From Candidatus Sumerlaeota bacterium (GTDB lineage: Bacteria; CG03; SLGR01): a stretch of 14,958 bases of DNA. Shown piece after piece: positions 8,163 through 14,958 of the stretch. Made by a program: the position numbers and the translations under genes. Positions within the stretch are counted from its first letter, which is position 1; the number at the start of each line of letters is the position of its first letter. The notes under the pieces were generated by a model. That model did not search any database, had not been told where the DNA came from, and saw only the letters and a program-made list of their open reading frames with translations. The DNA lies in NCBI GenBank assembly GCA_007136585.1, contig SLGR01000086.1, forward strand, positions 1 through 14,958, given 5' to 3'.

Positions 8163-8633
8163 ATGGCAGAAGAAAAGGAAAAATGCAGAAGAAGTAATTT
8201 TCTGACAGACAGGATCCAGATCAAGTACGCGCTTATGCTCTGCGGAGTTATGGCTCTGATGCTGGTTCTGACGCAGGTTTACACTATGCTTTCCCTGCGC
8301 TCCATTCTCCGGCACGTGGTCTCTTCCGAGTACAGTCACAAGATAACCGAGCTCCAGTTTCATCTTCTTATCTCGGGGATCGCATATATAGCGGCGGTTG
8401 CGGTGCTTTCTTTTTACGTGACAAACAAGATAGCGGGACCGGTTTACAGGATACAGCTTGGTGCAAGGAAAATCGCGAAGTCCCGGGATCTTAACTACCG
8501 ATTTCATATAAGGAAAAAGGACGAGTTCCAGGATGTTGTAAAAACCCTGAACCTTATGCTGGATAAGCTCCAGGAAAACCACGAACCCCGGTCCGGCGGG
8601 GGCGATGAGGGCGCTCCGAACCCTTCAGGGTGA
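8163..8633 (+). CDS. Two-helix membrane protein with stand-alone HAMP domain
   Basis: This 156-residue inner-membrane protein has a basic cytoplasmic N-terminus, a first helix at about 22-44, a short outer loop (about 45-64), a second helix at about 65-87, and then a HAMP-like segment (about 86-138) that starts TNKIAGPVYRIQ and contains the DEF of the second HAMP helix. The tail is Gly/Pro-rich and ends without a kinase, cyclase or chemotaxis domain. HAMP domains normally relay signals between membrane helices and an output domain, so this may act as a partner or scaffold for another protein. The outer loop is too short for a sugar-sensing domain. GGGAGG at 8151-8156 is the ribosome binding site. 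It lies 32 bases after the ATPase gene and probably ends the operon; a role in the sugar system is a guess. Confidence 0.75.
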   Translation: MAEEKEKCRRSNFLTDRIQIKYALMLCGVMALMLVLTQVYTMLSLRSILRHVVSSEYSHKITELQFHLLISGIAYIAAVAVLSFYVTNKIAGPVYRIQLGARKIAKSRDLNYRFHIRKKDEFQDVVKTLNLMLDKLQENHEPRSGGGDEGAPNPSG

Positions 8634-8637
8634 AAGG

Positions 8638-8673
8638 GGCGGCTTTCTCCGCCGGGAGGTAGTTTCCCGTTTT
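8638..8673 (+). terminator. Weak intrinsic terminator candidate after the sugar operon
   Basis: Just after the HAMP gene stop, GGCGG (8638-8642) can pair with CCGCC (8649-8653). A second stem of about six pairs, one of them G-T, forms between 8653-8658 and 8664-8669 and is followed by TTTT (8670-8673). A longer T-run stands further on at 8688-8694 without its own stem. The two stems share a base at 8653, so they would compete. The site is well placed but not strong. Confidence 0.35.
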
Positions 8674-8785
8674 GACTTGGGCTGTTATTTTTTTAAAATT
8701 CAATTCTGATAGTTTAGATTTTTAAAGGCGGTTCTCACTAAATAAGAAACTTATGATTAGAAGCTTATTAAAAGAAATGAAAGTT

Positions 8786-8816
8786 TTGCGGCAGGCATCG
8801 CCTGCCGATGTATACT
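8786..8816 (+). promoter_or_regulatory. Possible dnaE promoter with very short leader
   Basis: TATACT (8811-8816) is a good -10 match. TTGCGG (8786-8791) could be a poor -35 at a long 19-base spacing, and the hairpin at 8789-8807 fills that spacer. Transcription would begin near 8823, only a few bases before the ATG at 8827. That fits the lack of any purine-rich ribosome binding site there, though a promoter farther upstream (TTGACT at 8672-8677 with an unclear -10) is also possible. Confidence 0.3.
8789..8807. repeat. Perfect palindromic hairpin upstream of dnaE
   Basis: Eight bases CGGCAGGC (8789-8796) are matched exactly by GCCTGCCG (8800-8807) around an ATC loop. It is a GC-rich island in an otherwise AT-rich gap and ends 19 bases before the dnaE start. 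It has no T-run, so it is not an ordinary terminator. It resembles a REP-type palindrome or a binding site; whether it recurs in the genome cannot be seen here. Confidence 0.6.
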
Positions 8817-8826
8817 TTTATATTAT

Positions 8827-11800
8827 ATGGTGAAGCACTCAAGGTTTGTTCATCTGCATCTGCATACCGACCACTCGTTTCTTGACGGAGCGTGTCAGAT
8901 AGAACCGCTGGTCGGCAGGGCCGTGGAGTACAGAATGCCGGCTCTTGCCATAACCGATCATGGGAATATGTGCGGTGCCGTAAGGTTTTACAGCCAGTGC
9001 GTAAAATCCGGCATAAAACCGGTTATCGGGTGCGAGTTTTATCTTGCTCCGGGCTCAAGGAAGGAGAAGAATAAGGGCAATTTCCATATGACGCTCCTTG
9101 CCCGGGATACAGACGGGTACAGGAATCTGATGAAACTCAACGAGCTTGCCTACAGGGACGGGTTTTATCATAAGCCCAGGATAGATATGCAGCTTCTTGA
9201 ACAGTACAGCAGGGGCCTTGTTGCGCTGACAGGATGCCTGCAGGGCCTTATTCCGCGTCTAATACTTGAGAATAATGATTCCCGCGCCTTTGAGGAGGCC
9301 GGGAAGCTTAACGAGATATTCGGTGCAGGACACCTGTACCTTGAGATGATGAGGACCGGTATCCCCGAACAGGAAAAAGTCAATAAGGGTCTTATGCGTA
9401 TATCGGGCAGGACAGGTATAGAGTGCGTGGCCACGAACGACTGCCACTATATAAACCGGGATGATGCCTACGCGCAGGAGATACTTATGTGCGTGGGAAC
9501 GGGGAGAAAAATAGATGATCCGGGGCGGCTCAGGTTCTCAACCCAGGAGTACTATCTCAAGTCTCCCGAGGAGATGTACGCTCTTTTCAGCGATTATCCC
9601 GAGGCGGTTTCCAATACCGTGAAGGTGGCTGAGAAATGCAACCTCAAGCTGGATTTCAACAGCCATTATTTGCCCGAGTATGAGGTTCCCGAGGGGATGA
9701 CCAGGAGCACTTACCTTGAGAAACTCTGCCGCGAAGGTCTTCGGAAACGCTACGGCGATACGCCTCCGGAGGAATCTCTCTCCCGGCTTGAGTCGGAACT
9801 TGAGTCTATAACCCAGCTGGGGTTTCCGGGTTACTTTCTGATATGCTGGGATTTCGTAAACTACGCCAGGGAGAGCGGGATCCCGGTCGGTCCGGGCAGG
9901 GGAAGCGGGGCCGGGAGCATAGTCTCCTACCTTCTCGGGATAACCGATATAGATCCCCTTAAGTACGGGCTGCTCTTTGAGAGGTTTCTCAACCCCGACA
10001 GGAAGACTCTCCCAGATCTTGATATAGATTTTGCCGATTCCGGGCGCGACAGGGTGATAGAATATGTAAGGCAGAAGTACGGATCCAGGCGCGTTGCCCA
10101 GATCGGGACTTTTTCAACTCTAAAGGCGCGGGCCGCTTTTAAGGATGTGGCCCGGGTTCTCTCAATACCTTACGACGAGGCGGACAAGGTATCAAAGATG
10201 ATACCAGATAATCTGACCCTGTACAGGGCTGTCGAGGAAACCCCGGAGCTGGTGAAAGTTTACGGTTCCGATGAGCGTATAAAACAGGCCCTGGAGATAG
10301 CGATGACCATAGAAGGGTGTAAGAGGCAGCCGGGAGTCCATGCCGCTGGTGTTGTCATAGCCCCCGGAGACCTCTCTGATTATGTTCCGAGGGGGCTCAG
10401 CAGCGAGAACAGGGGTATAACCCAGTATGAGGGAGAGGACCTTGTAAAGCTGGGGCTTCTTAAAATGGATTTTCTGGGACTCAAGAACCTGACAGTTATT
10501 AAGAAAGCTGTTGAGAATATAAAGGAAACCCGGGGTGAAGAGATTGATATAAACCTCATCCCCCCTGAAGATAAAAAAACCTTTGAACTTCTTTCCTCCT
10601 CCGAGACCCTTGGTGTTTTCCAGCTTGAGAGCGGCGGGTTTCAGAACCTCCTGAGAAAGATGGAGATAACCCGGTTTGAGGATATAGTGGCCCTGGTGGC
10701 TCTCTACCGTCCTGGTGTGGTTAAAAGCGGGATGACCGAGGAGTATATCGAGAGGAAGAACGGGACCAAGCCGGTTGAGTATTTTGACCGATCTGTGGAG
10801 GGTATACTGAAGGAAACCTACGGGATAGTACTCTATCAGGAACAGGTTATGCAGATAGCCCGCGAGCTTGGTGGTTTCACCCCATCCCAGGCCGACGATA
10901 TGCGAAGGGCTATGTCAAAGAAGATCCCGGAGATGCTGCAGAAGCTCAGGAAGGAGTTTGTCTCCGGGGCGGCGGAGAAGGGGATTAAATCCGGAAAAGC
11001 CGATTCAATATTTGAAAACCTCTCTAAGTTCGGGGCTTACGGGTTCAATAAGAGTCATTCCGCGGCTTACGGGAAGATAACCTACCAGACGGCTTACCTG
11101 AAAGCCAATTATCCCACCGAGTATATGTGCGCTCTTCTTACCTGCGACCAGGATAAGACGGAGAAGGTAGTATCGTATGTGCAGGAATGCGAGCGTATGG
11201 GAATAGAAGTCATGAGACCGGATGTTAACGAATCCTATGCTGACTTTTCCATAGAATCGGATAAAAGAATAAGGTACGGTCTGAGCGCCGTAAAGAATGT
11301 CGGCCGCGCGGCAATTGATTCCATAATCAGCGCCAGGAAGAAGGGGGGCGGGTTTAAAACTTTTTACGGATTCTGCAGCAGGGTTGATCTCCAGAAGGTA
11401 AACAAGAGGGTTGTTGAGAGTCTTATAAAGGCCGGGGCCTTTGATTGTCTGGGGAAAGGTCGGCGTCCTCTTTTTATGGGGGCTGACGATGCCATATCCC
11501 AAGCGGGCGAATACCAGAAGGACCTCCTTGCGGGGCAGGAGTCATTTTTTGATGTAATTGACGGGGAAAAGCTCCCTGAGATTGAGATATCCGATACCAG
11601 GGAATGGCACGAGAACGAGTACCTTGTATATGAGAAGGAGGTTCTGGGATTCTTTCTTTCGGGTCACCCGCTGGCAAAGAATGCCGGAGAGATACTGAAC
11701 CTCACAAGCGGGGAGATCGGAAGTGTCTGCCAGTCCCGCGCCCCGGGAACTCCCGTTGCTCTTGGAGGTATGGTGAAACACTCCCGTAAGGTCAGGACCA

Positions 11801-12264
11801 GGAAGGGCGCAGATATGGTGGTTTTTATGCTGGAAGACCTTTCCGGTAAAGTGGATTCGGTAATATTCCCTTCGGTATATACGCCGGAGCTGGAGGCTCT
11901 GGCCGAGAACGATTCAATAGTAATAGCCTGCGGGCGTATTGATGACCGTAAGGGGCACAGGCAGATTATAGTGGATAGGCTTATGGATATAGAGGAGGCC
12001 AGGAAAGAACTTGTGGATAAGGTGGTGCTCAGGATAGATTCATCGGCTACAGAGAAGGATATTGATGAGATCCGGCGGGCCGTTGAGAGGTATCCCGGGA
12101 AAACCCTTCTGGAGTTTGAGGTTGATACAAAAAATTTCAGCAGGGTTCGTATACGCTCCGGTATCCGGGCCCGGGCGGGAAACGCCCTGGTTGAAGAGCT
12201 TAAGCGCATACTGGGAAATGAATCTGTACGCCTGGTCGGAAGCTATGCTGCCGACGCGGCGTGA
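8827..12264 (+). CDS. dnaE: DNA polymerase III alpha subunit
   Basis: This 1145-residue replicative polymerase copies the chromosome as part of the Pol III holoenzyme. Order of parts: PHP domain (about 7-275); the palm with GPGRGSGAGS (355-364) and the catalytic acids D399 and D401 in PDLDIDF (396-402); fingers and helix-hairpin-helix region near 858-877; a clamp-binding peptide QESFF (904-908); and an OB-fold near 973-1060. The PHP metal ligands appear complete: H11, H13, D20, H45, E70, H87, C137, D205 and H207. Some of these are lost in E. coli, so this PHP may still bind metals and have nuclease activity, as in mycobacterial DnaE1. There is no PolC-type exonuclease insert. The ATG at 8827 fits the family N-terminus (FVHLHLHTDHS starts at residue 7), but no ribosome binding site precedes it. 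Confidence 0.97.
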   Translation: MVKHSRFVHLHLHTDHSFLDGACQIEPLVGRAVEYRMPALAITDHGNMCGAVRFYSQCVKSGIKPVIGCEFYLAPGSRKEKNKGNFHMTLLARDTDGYRNLMKLNELAYRDGFYHKPRIDMQLLEQYSRGLVALTGCLQGLIPRLILENNDSRAFEEAGKLNEIFGAGHLYLEMMRTGIPEQEKVNKGLMRISGRTGIECVATNDCHYINRDDAYAQEILMCVGTGRKIDDPGRLRFSTQEYYLKSPEEMYALFSDYPEAVSNTVKVAEKCNLKLDFNSHYLPEYEVPEGMTRSTYLEKLCREGLRKRYGDTPPEESLSRLESELESITQLGFPGYFLICWDFVNYARESGIPVGPGRGSGAGSIVSYLLGITDIDPLKYGLLFERFLNPDRKTLPDLDIDFADSGRDRVIEYVRQKYGSRRVAQIGTFSTLKARAAFKDVARVLSIPYDEADKVSKMIPDNLTLYRAVEETPELVKVYGSDERIKQALEIAMTIEGCKRQPGVHAAGVVIAPGDLSDYVPRGLSSENRGITQYEGEDLVKLGLLKMDFLGLKNLTVIKKAVENIKETRGEEIDINLIPPEDKKTFELLSSSETLGVFQLESGGFQNLLRKMEITRFEDIVALVALYRPGVVKSGMTEEYIERKNGTKPVEYFDRSVEGILKETYGIVLYQEQVMQIARELGGFTPSQADDMRRAMSKKIPEMLQKLRKEFVSGAAEKGIKSGKADSIFENLSKFGAYGFNKSHSAAYGKITYQTAYLKANYPTEYMCALLTCDQDKTEKVVSYVQECERMGIEVMRPDVNESYADFSIESDKRIRYGLSAVKNVGRAAIDSIISARKKGGGFKTFYGFCSRVDLQKVNKRVVESLIKAGAFDCLGKGRRPLFMGADDAISQAGEYQKDLLAGQESFFDVIDGEKLPEIEISDTREWHENEYLVYEKEVLGFFLSGHPLAKNAGEILNLTSGEIGSVCQSRAPGTPVALGGMVKHSRKVRTRKGADMVVFMLEDLSGKVDSVIFPSVYTPELEALAENDSIVIACGRIDDRKGHRQIIVDRLMDIEEARKELVDKVVLRIDSSATEKDIDEIRRAVERYPGKTLLEFEVDTKNFSRVRIRSGIRARAGNALVEELKRILGNESVRLVGSYAADAA

Positions 12265-12291
12265 GAAAAAAAAGAAAGGACTAAAGAGAAG

Positions 12292-13518
12292 ATGAACGGT
12301 AAACTTAAAGGCAATATGCTCATAGCGCAGGGGGGCGGACCTACCGCTGTAATAAACAGGTCGCTGGCAGGGGCGGTCCGCAGGGGTTCGCGTTTCAGCC
12401 GGGTTGAGGGCATATACGGCGCCCTTAACGGGGTAAGCGGTATAATAAACGAGAGGATGGTTGACCTTTCGGCGGTTACCGCCGGGAACCTTGAGGATAT
12501 AGCCTCATCCCCGGCTTCGGCGCTTCTTTCAACAAGAGACAAACCCGACAACGAGTACTGCGAAAAGATATTCCGGGTTCTTGAAGCTCATAATATTCGT
12601 TTCTTTTTCTACATCGGCGGGAACGATTCTTCGGATACTCTCCGCATAGTAAAGGAGTACGCTGATAACGAGGGGTATGAGATGAGAGCGGTTCATATAC
12701 CCAAGACGGTAGATAACGACCTTGTAAAGAACGACCATACCCCGGGGTACCCTTCTGCGGCGAGGTTTGTTGCGGAGGCGTTCTCGGGACTGGACCTGGA
12801 TAACAGGTCTCTTCCGGGGGTTTATATAGCGGTAGTTATGGGACGGCACGCGGGGTTTCTTACCGCCGCCGGGGAGCTTGCCCGCAGGAGTCCCGATGAC
12901 GGACCCCACCTGATATATCTTCCGGAAAGAAGTTTCAGTGTCAGCGGGTTCCTCCGGGATGTTGAGGAGGTTTACAAAAAACACGGGCGGTGTGTTGTTG
13001 CTGTATCCGAAGGGATACAGGAGGACGGGGTCCCCGTAGCGGCCAAACTGGCTGAGAATGTTGAGAAGGATGCCCACGGAAATATCCAGCTCTCCGGAAG
13101 CGGATCCCTGGGGGATATGCTCAAGGACCATATAAAGTCAAATACTTCCATAGGGCGTGTAAGAGCGGATACTTTCGGATACCTTCAGAGGTCTTTCAGA
13201 GGGTGTGTAAGCGAGGTTGACAGCAGGGAGGCGGAAGAGGCCGGGGAATCAGCGGTGATATTCGGCGTTGAGCAGGATAAAGACGGTTCGGTTACGATAA
13301 AAAGGACGGGTGATTACGCCGTAAGCTACGAGCTTTCTGCCCTGGAGGATATCGCGGCAAAGACAAAAGTTATGCCTGAGGAGTTCATAAACTCCTCCGG
13401 AAACGGAGTTAACCCCGCTTTCAGGGAGTACCTTCGCCCTCTTCTGGGATGCAGTTTCACCCCGGGAGGGGCCCGCATAAGCGCGCCGCGTATAGCCCCG
13501 ATCCTGTCCCGGTCATGA
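12292..13518 (+). CDS. 6-phosphofructokinase, predicted pyrophosphate-dependent
   Basis: This 408-residue enzyme of the PfkA fold should interconvert fructose 6-phosphate and fructose 1,6-bisphosphate in glycolysis. The phosphoryl-donor site reads GGNDS (109-113): the Asp at 112 takes the place of the Gly found in ATP-using enzymes. The next motif is PKTVDND (137-143), with Lys rather than Gly before Thr. These two changes are the known marks of pyrophosphate use, which would make the step reversible and save ATP. MGRHAG (183-188) and the SEGI segment (239-242) form the sugar-phosphate site. Asn111 stands where many PFKs have a magnesium-binding Asp; I recall similar GGND forms in other bacterial PPi-type enzymes, but from memory only. 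It starts 27 bases after dnaE behind AAAGGA, probably in one transcript, and its stop overlaps the next gene's start. Confidence 0.88.
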   Translation: MNGKLKGNMLIAQGGGPTAVINRSLAGAVRRGSRFSRVEGIYGALNGVSGIINERMVDLSAVTAGNLEDIASSPASALLSTRDKPDNEYCEKIFRVLEAHNIRFFFYIGGNDSSDTLRIVKEYADNEGYEMRAVHIPKTVDNDLVKNDHTPGYPSAARFVAEAFSGLDLDNRSLPGVYIAVVMGRHAGFLTAAGELARRSPDDGPHLIYLPERSFSVSGFLRDVEEVYKKHGRCVVAVSEGIQEDGVPVAAKLAENVEKDAHGNIQLSGSGSLGDMLKDHIKSNTSIGRVRADTFGYLQRSFRGCVSEVDSREAEEAGESAVIFGVEQDKDGSVTIKRTGDYAVSYELSALEDIAAKTKVMPEEFINSSGNGVNPAFREYLRPLLGCSFTPGGARISAPRIAPILSRS

Positions 13519-14222
13519 GACTTCTTAAAATACTGCCGGCTGCGGTTCTTATTTCCGCGGTTCTTGCCGCCCCTGCGGCGGCGGGAACTGTGACCGAGAT
13601 AATAGATACCCCCACGGCTTCTCCGGTGGAGTTTAACTCCTACTCCCTCTCGTTCAGGTTCTACAGGGGCGGCTCTATACTCACACGCCTCTTTTACGGT
13701 ATGATAATGCAGGATCTTACACTGGGGCTGAGTTTTGACGCGGAGAACGTTGTGGGAACCGGGAAGGTGGAGCCCCGACGCCCTTATATATACGTGAAAC
13801 TCCCGATTTACTCCGGGGGCGGAAGGTGGCCTGCCTTAAGTCTGGGGTTTGACGAACAGGGTTTCGGAAAGTATGATGATAAGGATGAACTGTACCAGTA
13901 TCCCCCGGCTGGTTTTTTCCTTGTGGCAACAGCAGGAGGGGTAGCTCCGGGGCTCAACCTGGGGGCGGGAGTGAACGCCGAGTATACCTCCGCGGAAGGG
14001 GCTTCGGAGAAAATAACCGGATTTGCAAACTTTGATTTCACCGTGGGGCCAGAGTTTATGTTTGTTGGGGAGGTAAGGTCCCTGGGTAACAGCTCCGCCG
14101 GGAACGCCGGTTTCAGGTACCTGCTGAGACCGGAGCTCCATTTTGAGTTTGCTGTTATAAATATAGGAGGTCGGGGCGACCCTGAGAGGATACTCAGGGC
14201 TACTTACAAAGGGGCTTTCTGA
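13515..14222 (+). CDS. Secreted small beta-barrel-like outer membrane protein, function unknown
   Basis: I do not recognise the family with certainty. The frame can be read from 13449, but the ATG at 13515 is better: it overlaps the PFK stop by ATGA and begins a clean signal peptide ([20 protein letters not shown], cleavage after AAA, near residue 23). The mature part, about 212 residues, alternates polar and hydrophobic residues with many Gly, Tyr and Phe, like amphipathic strands (for example [36 protein letters not shown]). The last residue is Phe, as in proteins inserted by the BAM complex. Together this suggests a small outer-membrane barrel and hence a two-membrane cell. A short stretch ([15 protein letters not shown]) loosely recalls YjbH-like lipid/envelope proteins, only by impression. 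It sits tightly between a glycolytic gene and accA, possibly for shared expression with lipid synthesis. Confidence 0.65.
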   Translation: MRLLKILPAAVLISAVLAAPAAAGTVTEIIDTPTASPVEFNSYSLSFRFYRGGSILTRLFYGMIMQDLTLGLSFDAENVVGTGKVEPRRPYIYVKLPIYSGGGRWPALSLGFDEQGFGKYDDKDELYQYPPAGFFLVATAGGVAPGLNLGAGVNAEYTSAEGASEKITGFANFDFTVGPEFMFVGEVRSLGNSSAGNAGFRYLLRPELHFEFAVINIGGRGDPERILRATYKGAF

Positions 14223-14223
14223 T

Positions 14224-14958
14224 ATGCCAGATATTAAAGCTAAGTTTCCGTGTTTTGAGAACCCTATAATAGAGGTCCAGGAGAGGATAGACTCTCTTTT
14301 CCAGGAGGATCCTGATTCCCCGGAGCTGAAAAAACTTATCCGGGAGAAGAATAAGCTTGTAAAGGATATATACTCCGGGTTGAGCTCCTATCAGAAGGTG
14401 CAGCTTGCGAGGCACCCGATGAGGCCGCACTCTCTTGATTATATTGAGGGTATTTTTGAGGATTTCCTGGAACTGCACGGGGACCGCAAGTTCGGTGACG
14501 ACGAGGCTGTCGTGGGGGGTCTGGCCTCGCTTAAGGGCGAGACTTTTATGGTTATAGGCCAGCAGAAGGGGCGCAGCCCGGAAGAGAATCTCAGGAGAAA
14601 TTACGGCATGCCGCATCCTGAAGGGTACCGCAAGGCGCTGAGGCTGATGAAGCTCGCGGAAAAGTTTTCCATCCCGGTCATATCATTCATAGATACTCCC
14701 GGGGCCTACCCCGGGGTCAAGGCCGAGGAGAGAGGCCAGGCCGAGGCCATAGCCACAAACCTCAAGGAGATGATGGACCTTGAGGTCCCGGTCATAGTCA
14801 TTGTCATAGGGGAAGGGGGGTCCGGAGGGGCCCTGGGTATGGGGGTGGGTGACAGGGTTCTTATGCTTGAGTACTCGGTGTACTTTGTCTGCACTCCCGA
14901 GGCCTGCAGCGCCATACTCTGGAAAGACTCCTCAATGGCCGAGAAAGCCGCGGAGAAC
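14224..14958 (+). CDS. accA: Acetyl-CoA carboxylase carboxyltransferase subunit alpha (3' end outside window)
   Basis: AccA with AccD moves the carboxyl group from biotin to acetyl-CoA, giving malonyl-CoA for fatty acid synthesis. The frame starts at ATG 14224, one base after the preceding stop, with AAAGGGG about ten bases ahead. It stays open for 245 codons to the window edge; the family is usually about 315-325 residues, so roughly the last quarter is missing. The N-terminal part is a charged helical region (about 10-55), followed by the conserved [12 protein letters not shown] segment. Key crotonase-fold motifs are present: DTPGAYPG (157-164) and [10 protein letters not shown] (196-205), whose backbone forms the oxyanion pocket. 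The sequence is highly conserved and no defect is visible. Close spacing to the envelope gene suggests co-transcription with dnaE and PFK. Confidence 0.95.
   Translation, partial: MPDIKAKFPCFENPIIEVQERIDSLFQEDPDSPELKKLIREKNKLVKDIYSGLSSYQKVQLARHPMRPHSLDYIEGIFEDFLELHGDRKFGDDEAVVGGLASLKGETFMVIGQQKGRSPEENLRRNYGMPHPEGYRKALRLMKLAEKFSIPVISFIDTPGAYPGVKAEERGQAEAIATNLKEMMDLEVPVIVIVIGEGGSGGALGMGVGDRVLMLEYSVYFVCTPEACSAILWKDSSMAEKAAEN

Noticed and set aside
8741-8769. AATAAG and CTTATT inverted pair before dnaE
   Set aside because: Six A/T-rich bases with a 17-base loop in an AT-rich gap; too weak to call a structure.
11664-12209. Minus-strand frame of 181 codons inside dnaE
   Set aside because: The Ser/Arg-rich product is what antisense reading of this gene's codons gives; it overlaps the conserved OB-fold coding region.
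12529-13131. Minus-strand frame of 200 codons inside the PFK gene
   Set aside because: Antisense shadow of a well-supported enzyme gene, with no motif or ribosome binding site of its own.
13449-13514. Longer start for the envelope gene
   Set aside because: The extra 22 residues overlap the PFK coding end and would bury the signal peptide; the ATG at 13515 gives a clean signal and an ATGA overlap.

Overview
The window carries about nine intact or edge-cut protein genes, all on the + strand, plus the 3' part of an insertion sequence. The genes fit a Gram-negative-type (two-membrane) bacterium. There is a small secreted protein ending in Phe that looks like an outer-membrane barrel, a sugar-binding protein with a lipobox-like signal, and AccA and DnaE of ordinary bacterial type. 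By eye the chromosomal genes are moderately GC-rich and use ATA (Ile) and AGG (Arg) very often. The phylum cannot be named from this; an uncultured lineage is plausible. No rRNA, tRNA or CRISPR array was seen.

Region 1 (1-1291): an AT-richer stretch holding a DDE transposase whose start lies before the window, then about 320 bases without a gene. This gap contains inverted repeats and, just before the next gene, a good candidate promoter.

Region 2 (1292-8633): a sugar-utilisation operon. It runs: a cytoplasmic glycosidase mixing GH35 and GH42 features; one polypeptide joining a sugar-binding protein to a MalF-type permease; a MalG-type permease; a MalK/MsmX/UgpC-type ATPase; and a two-helix membrane protein with a bare HAMP domain. 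Together they make a complete importer for an oligosaccharide or disaccharide plus an enzyme to split it inside the cell. The substrate is not certain: beta-galactoside or beta-glucosaminide are the best guesses. No regulator gene is visible.

Region 3 (8634-8826): an intergenic boundary with a weak terminator, a perfect 8-bp palindromic hairpin and a possible -10 element very close to the next start codon.

Region 4 (8827-14958): a core-metabolism cluster. It holds dnaE (replicative polymerase with an apparently intact PHP metal site), a PFK of predicted pyrophosphate type, a small outer-membrane-like protein overlapping the PFK stop by ATGA, and accA, which begins one base after that gene and runs off the window. 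The cluster resembles the dnaE/acc/pfk neighbourhoods of other bacteria, with an extra envelope gene in it. The most unusual single item in the window is the binding protein-permease fusion.
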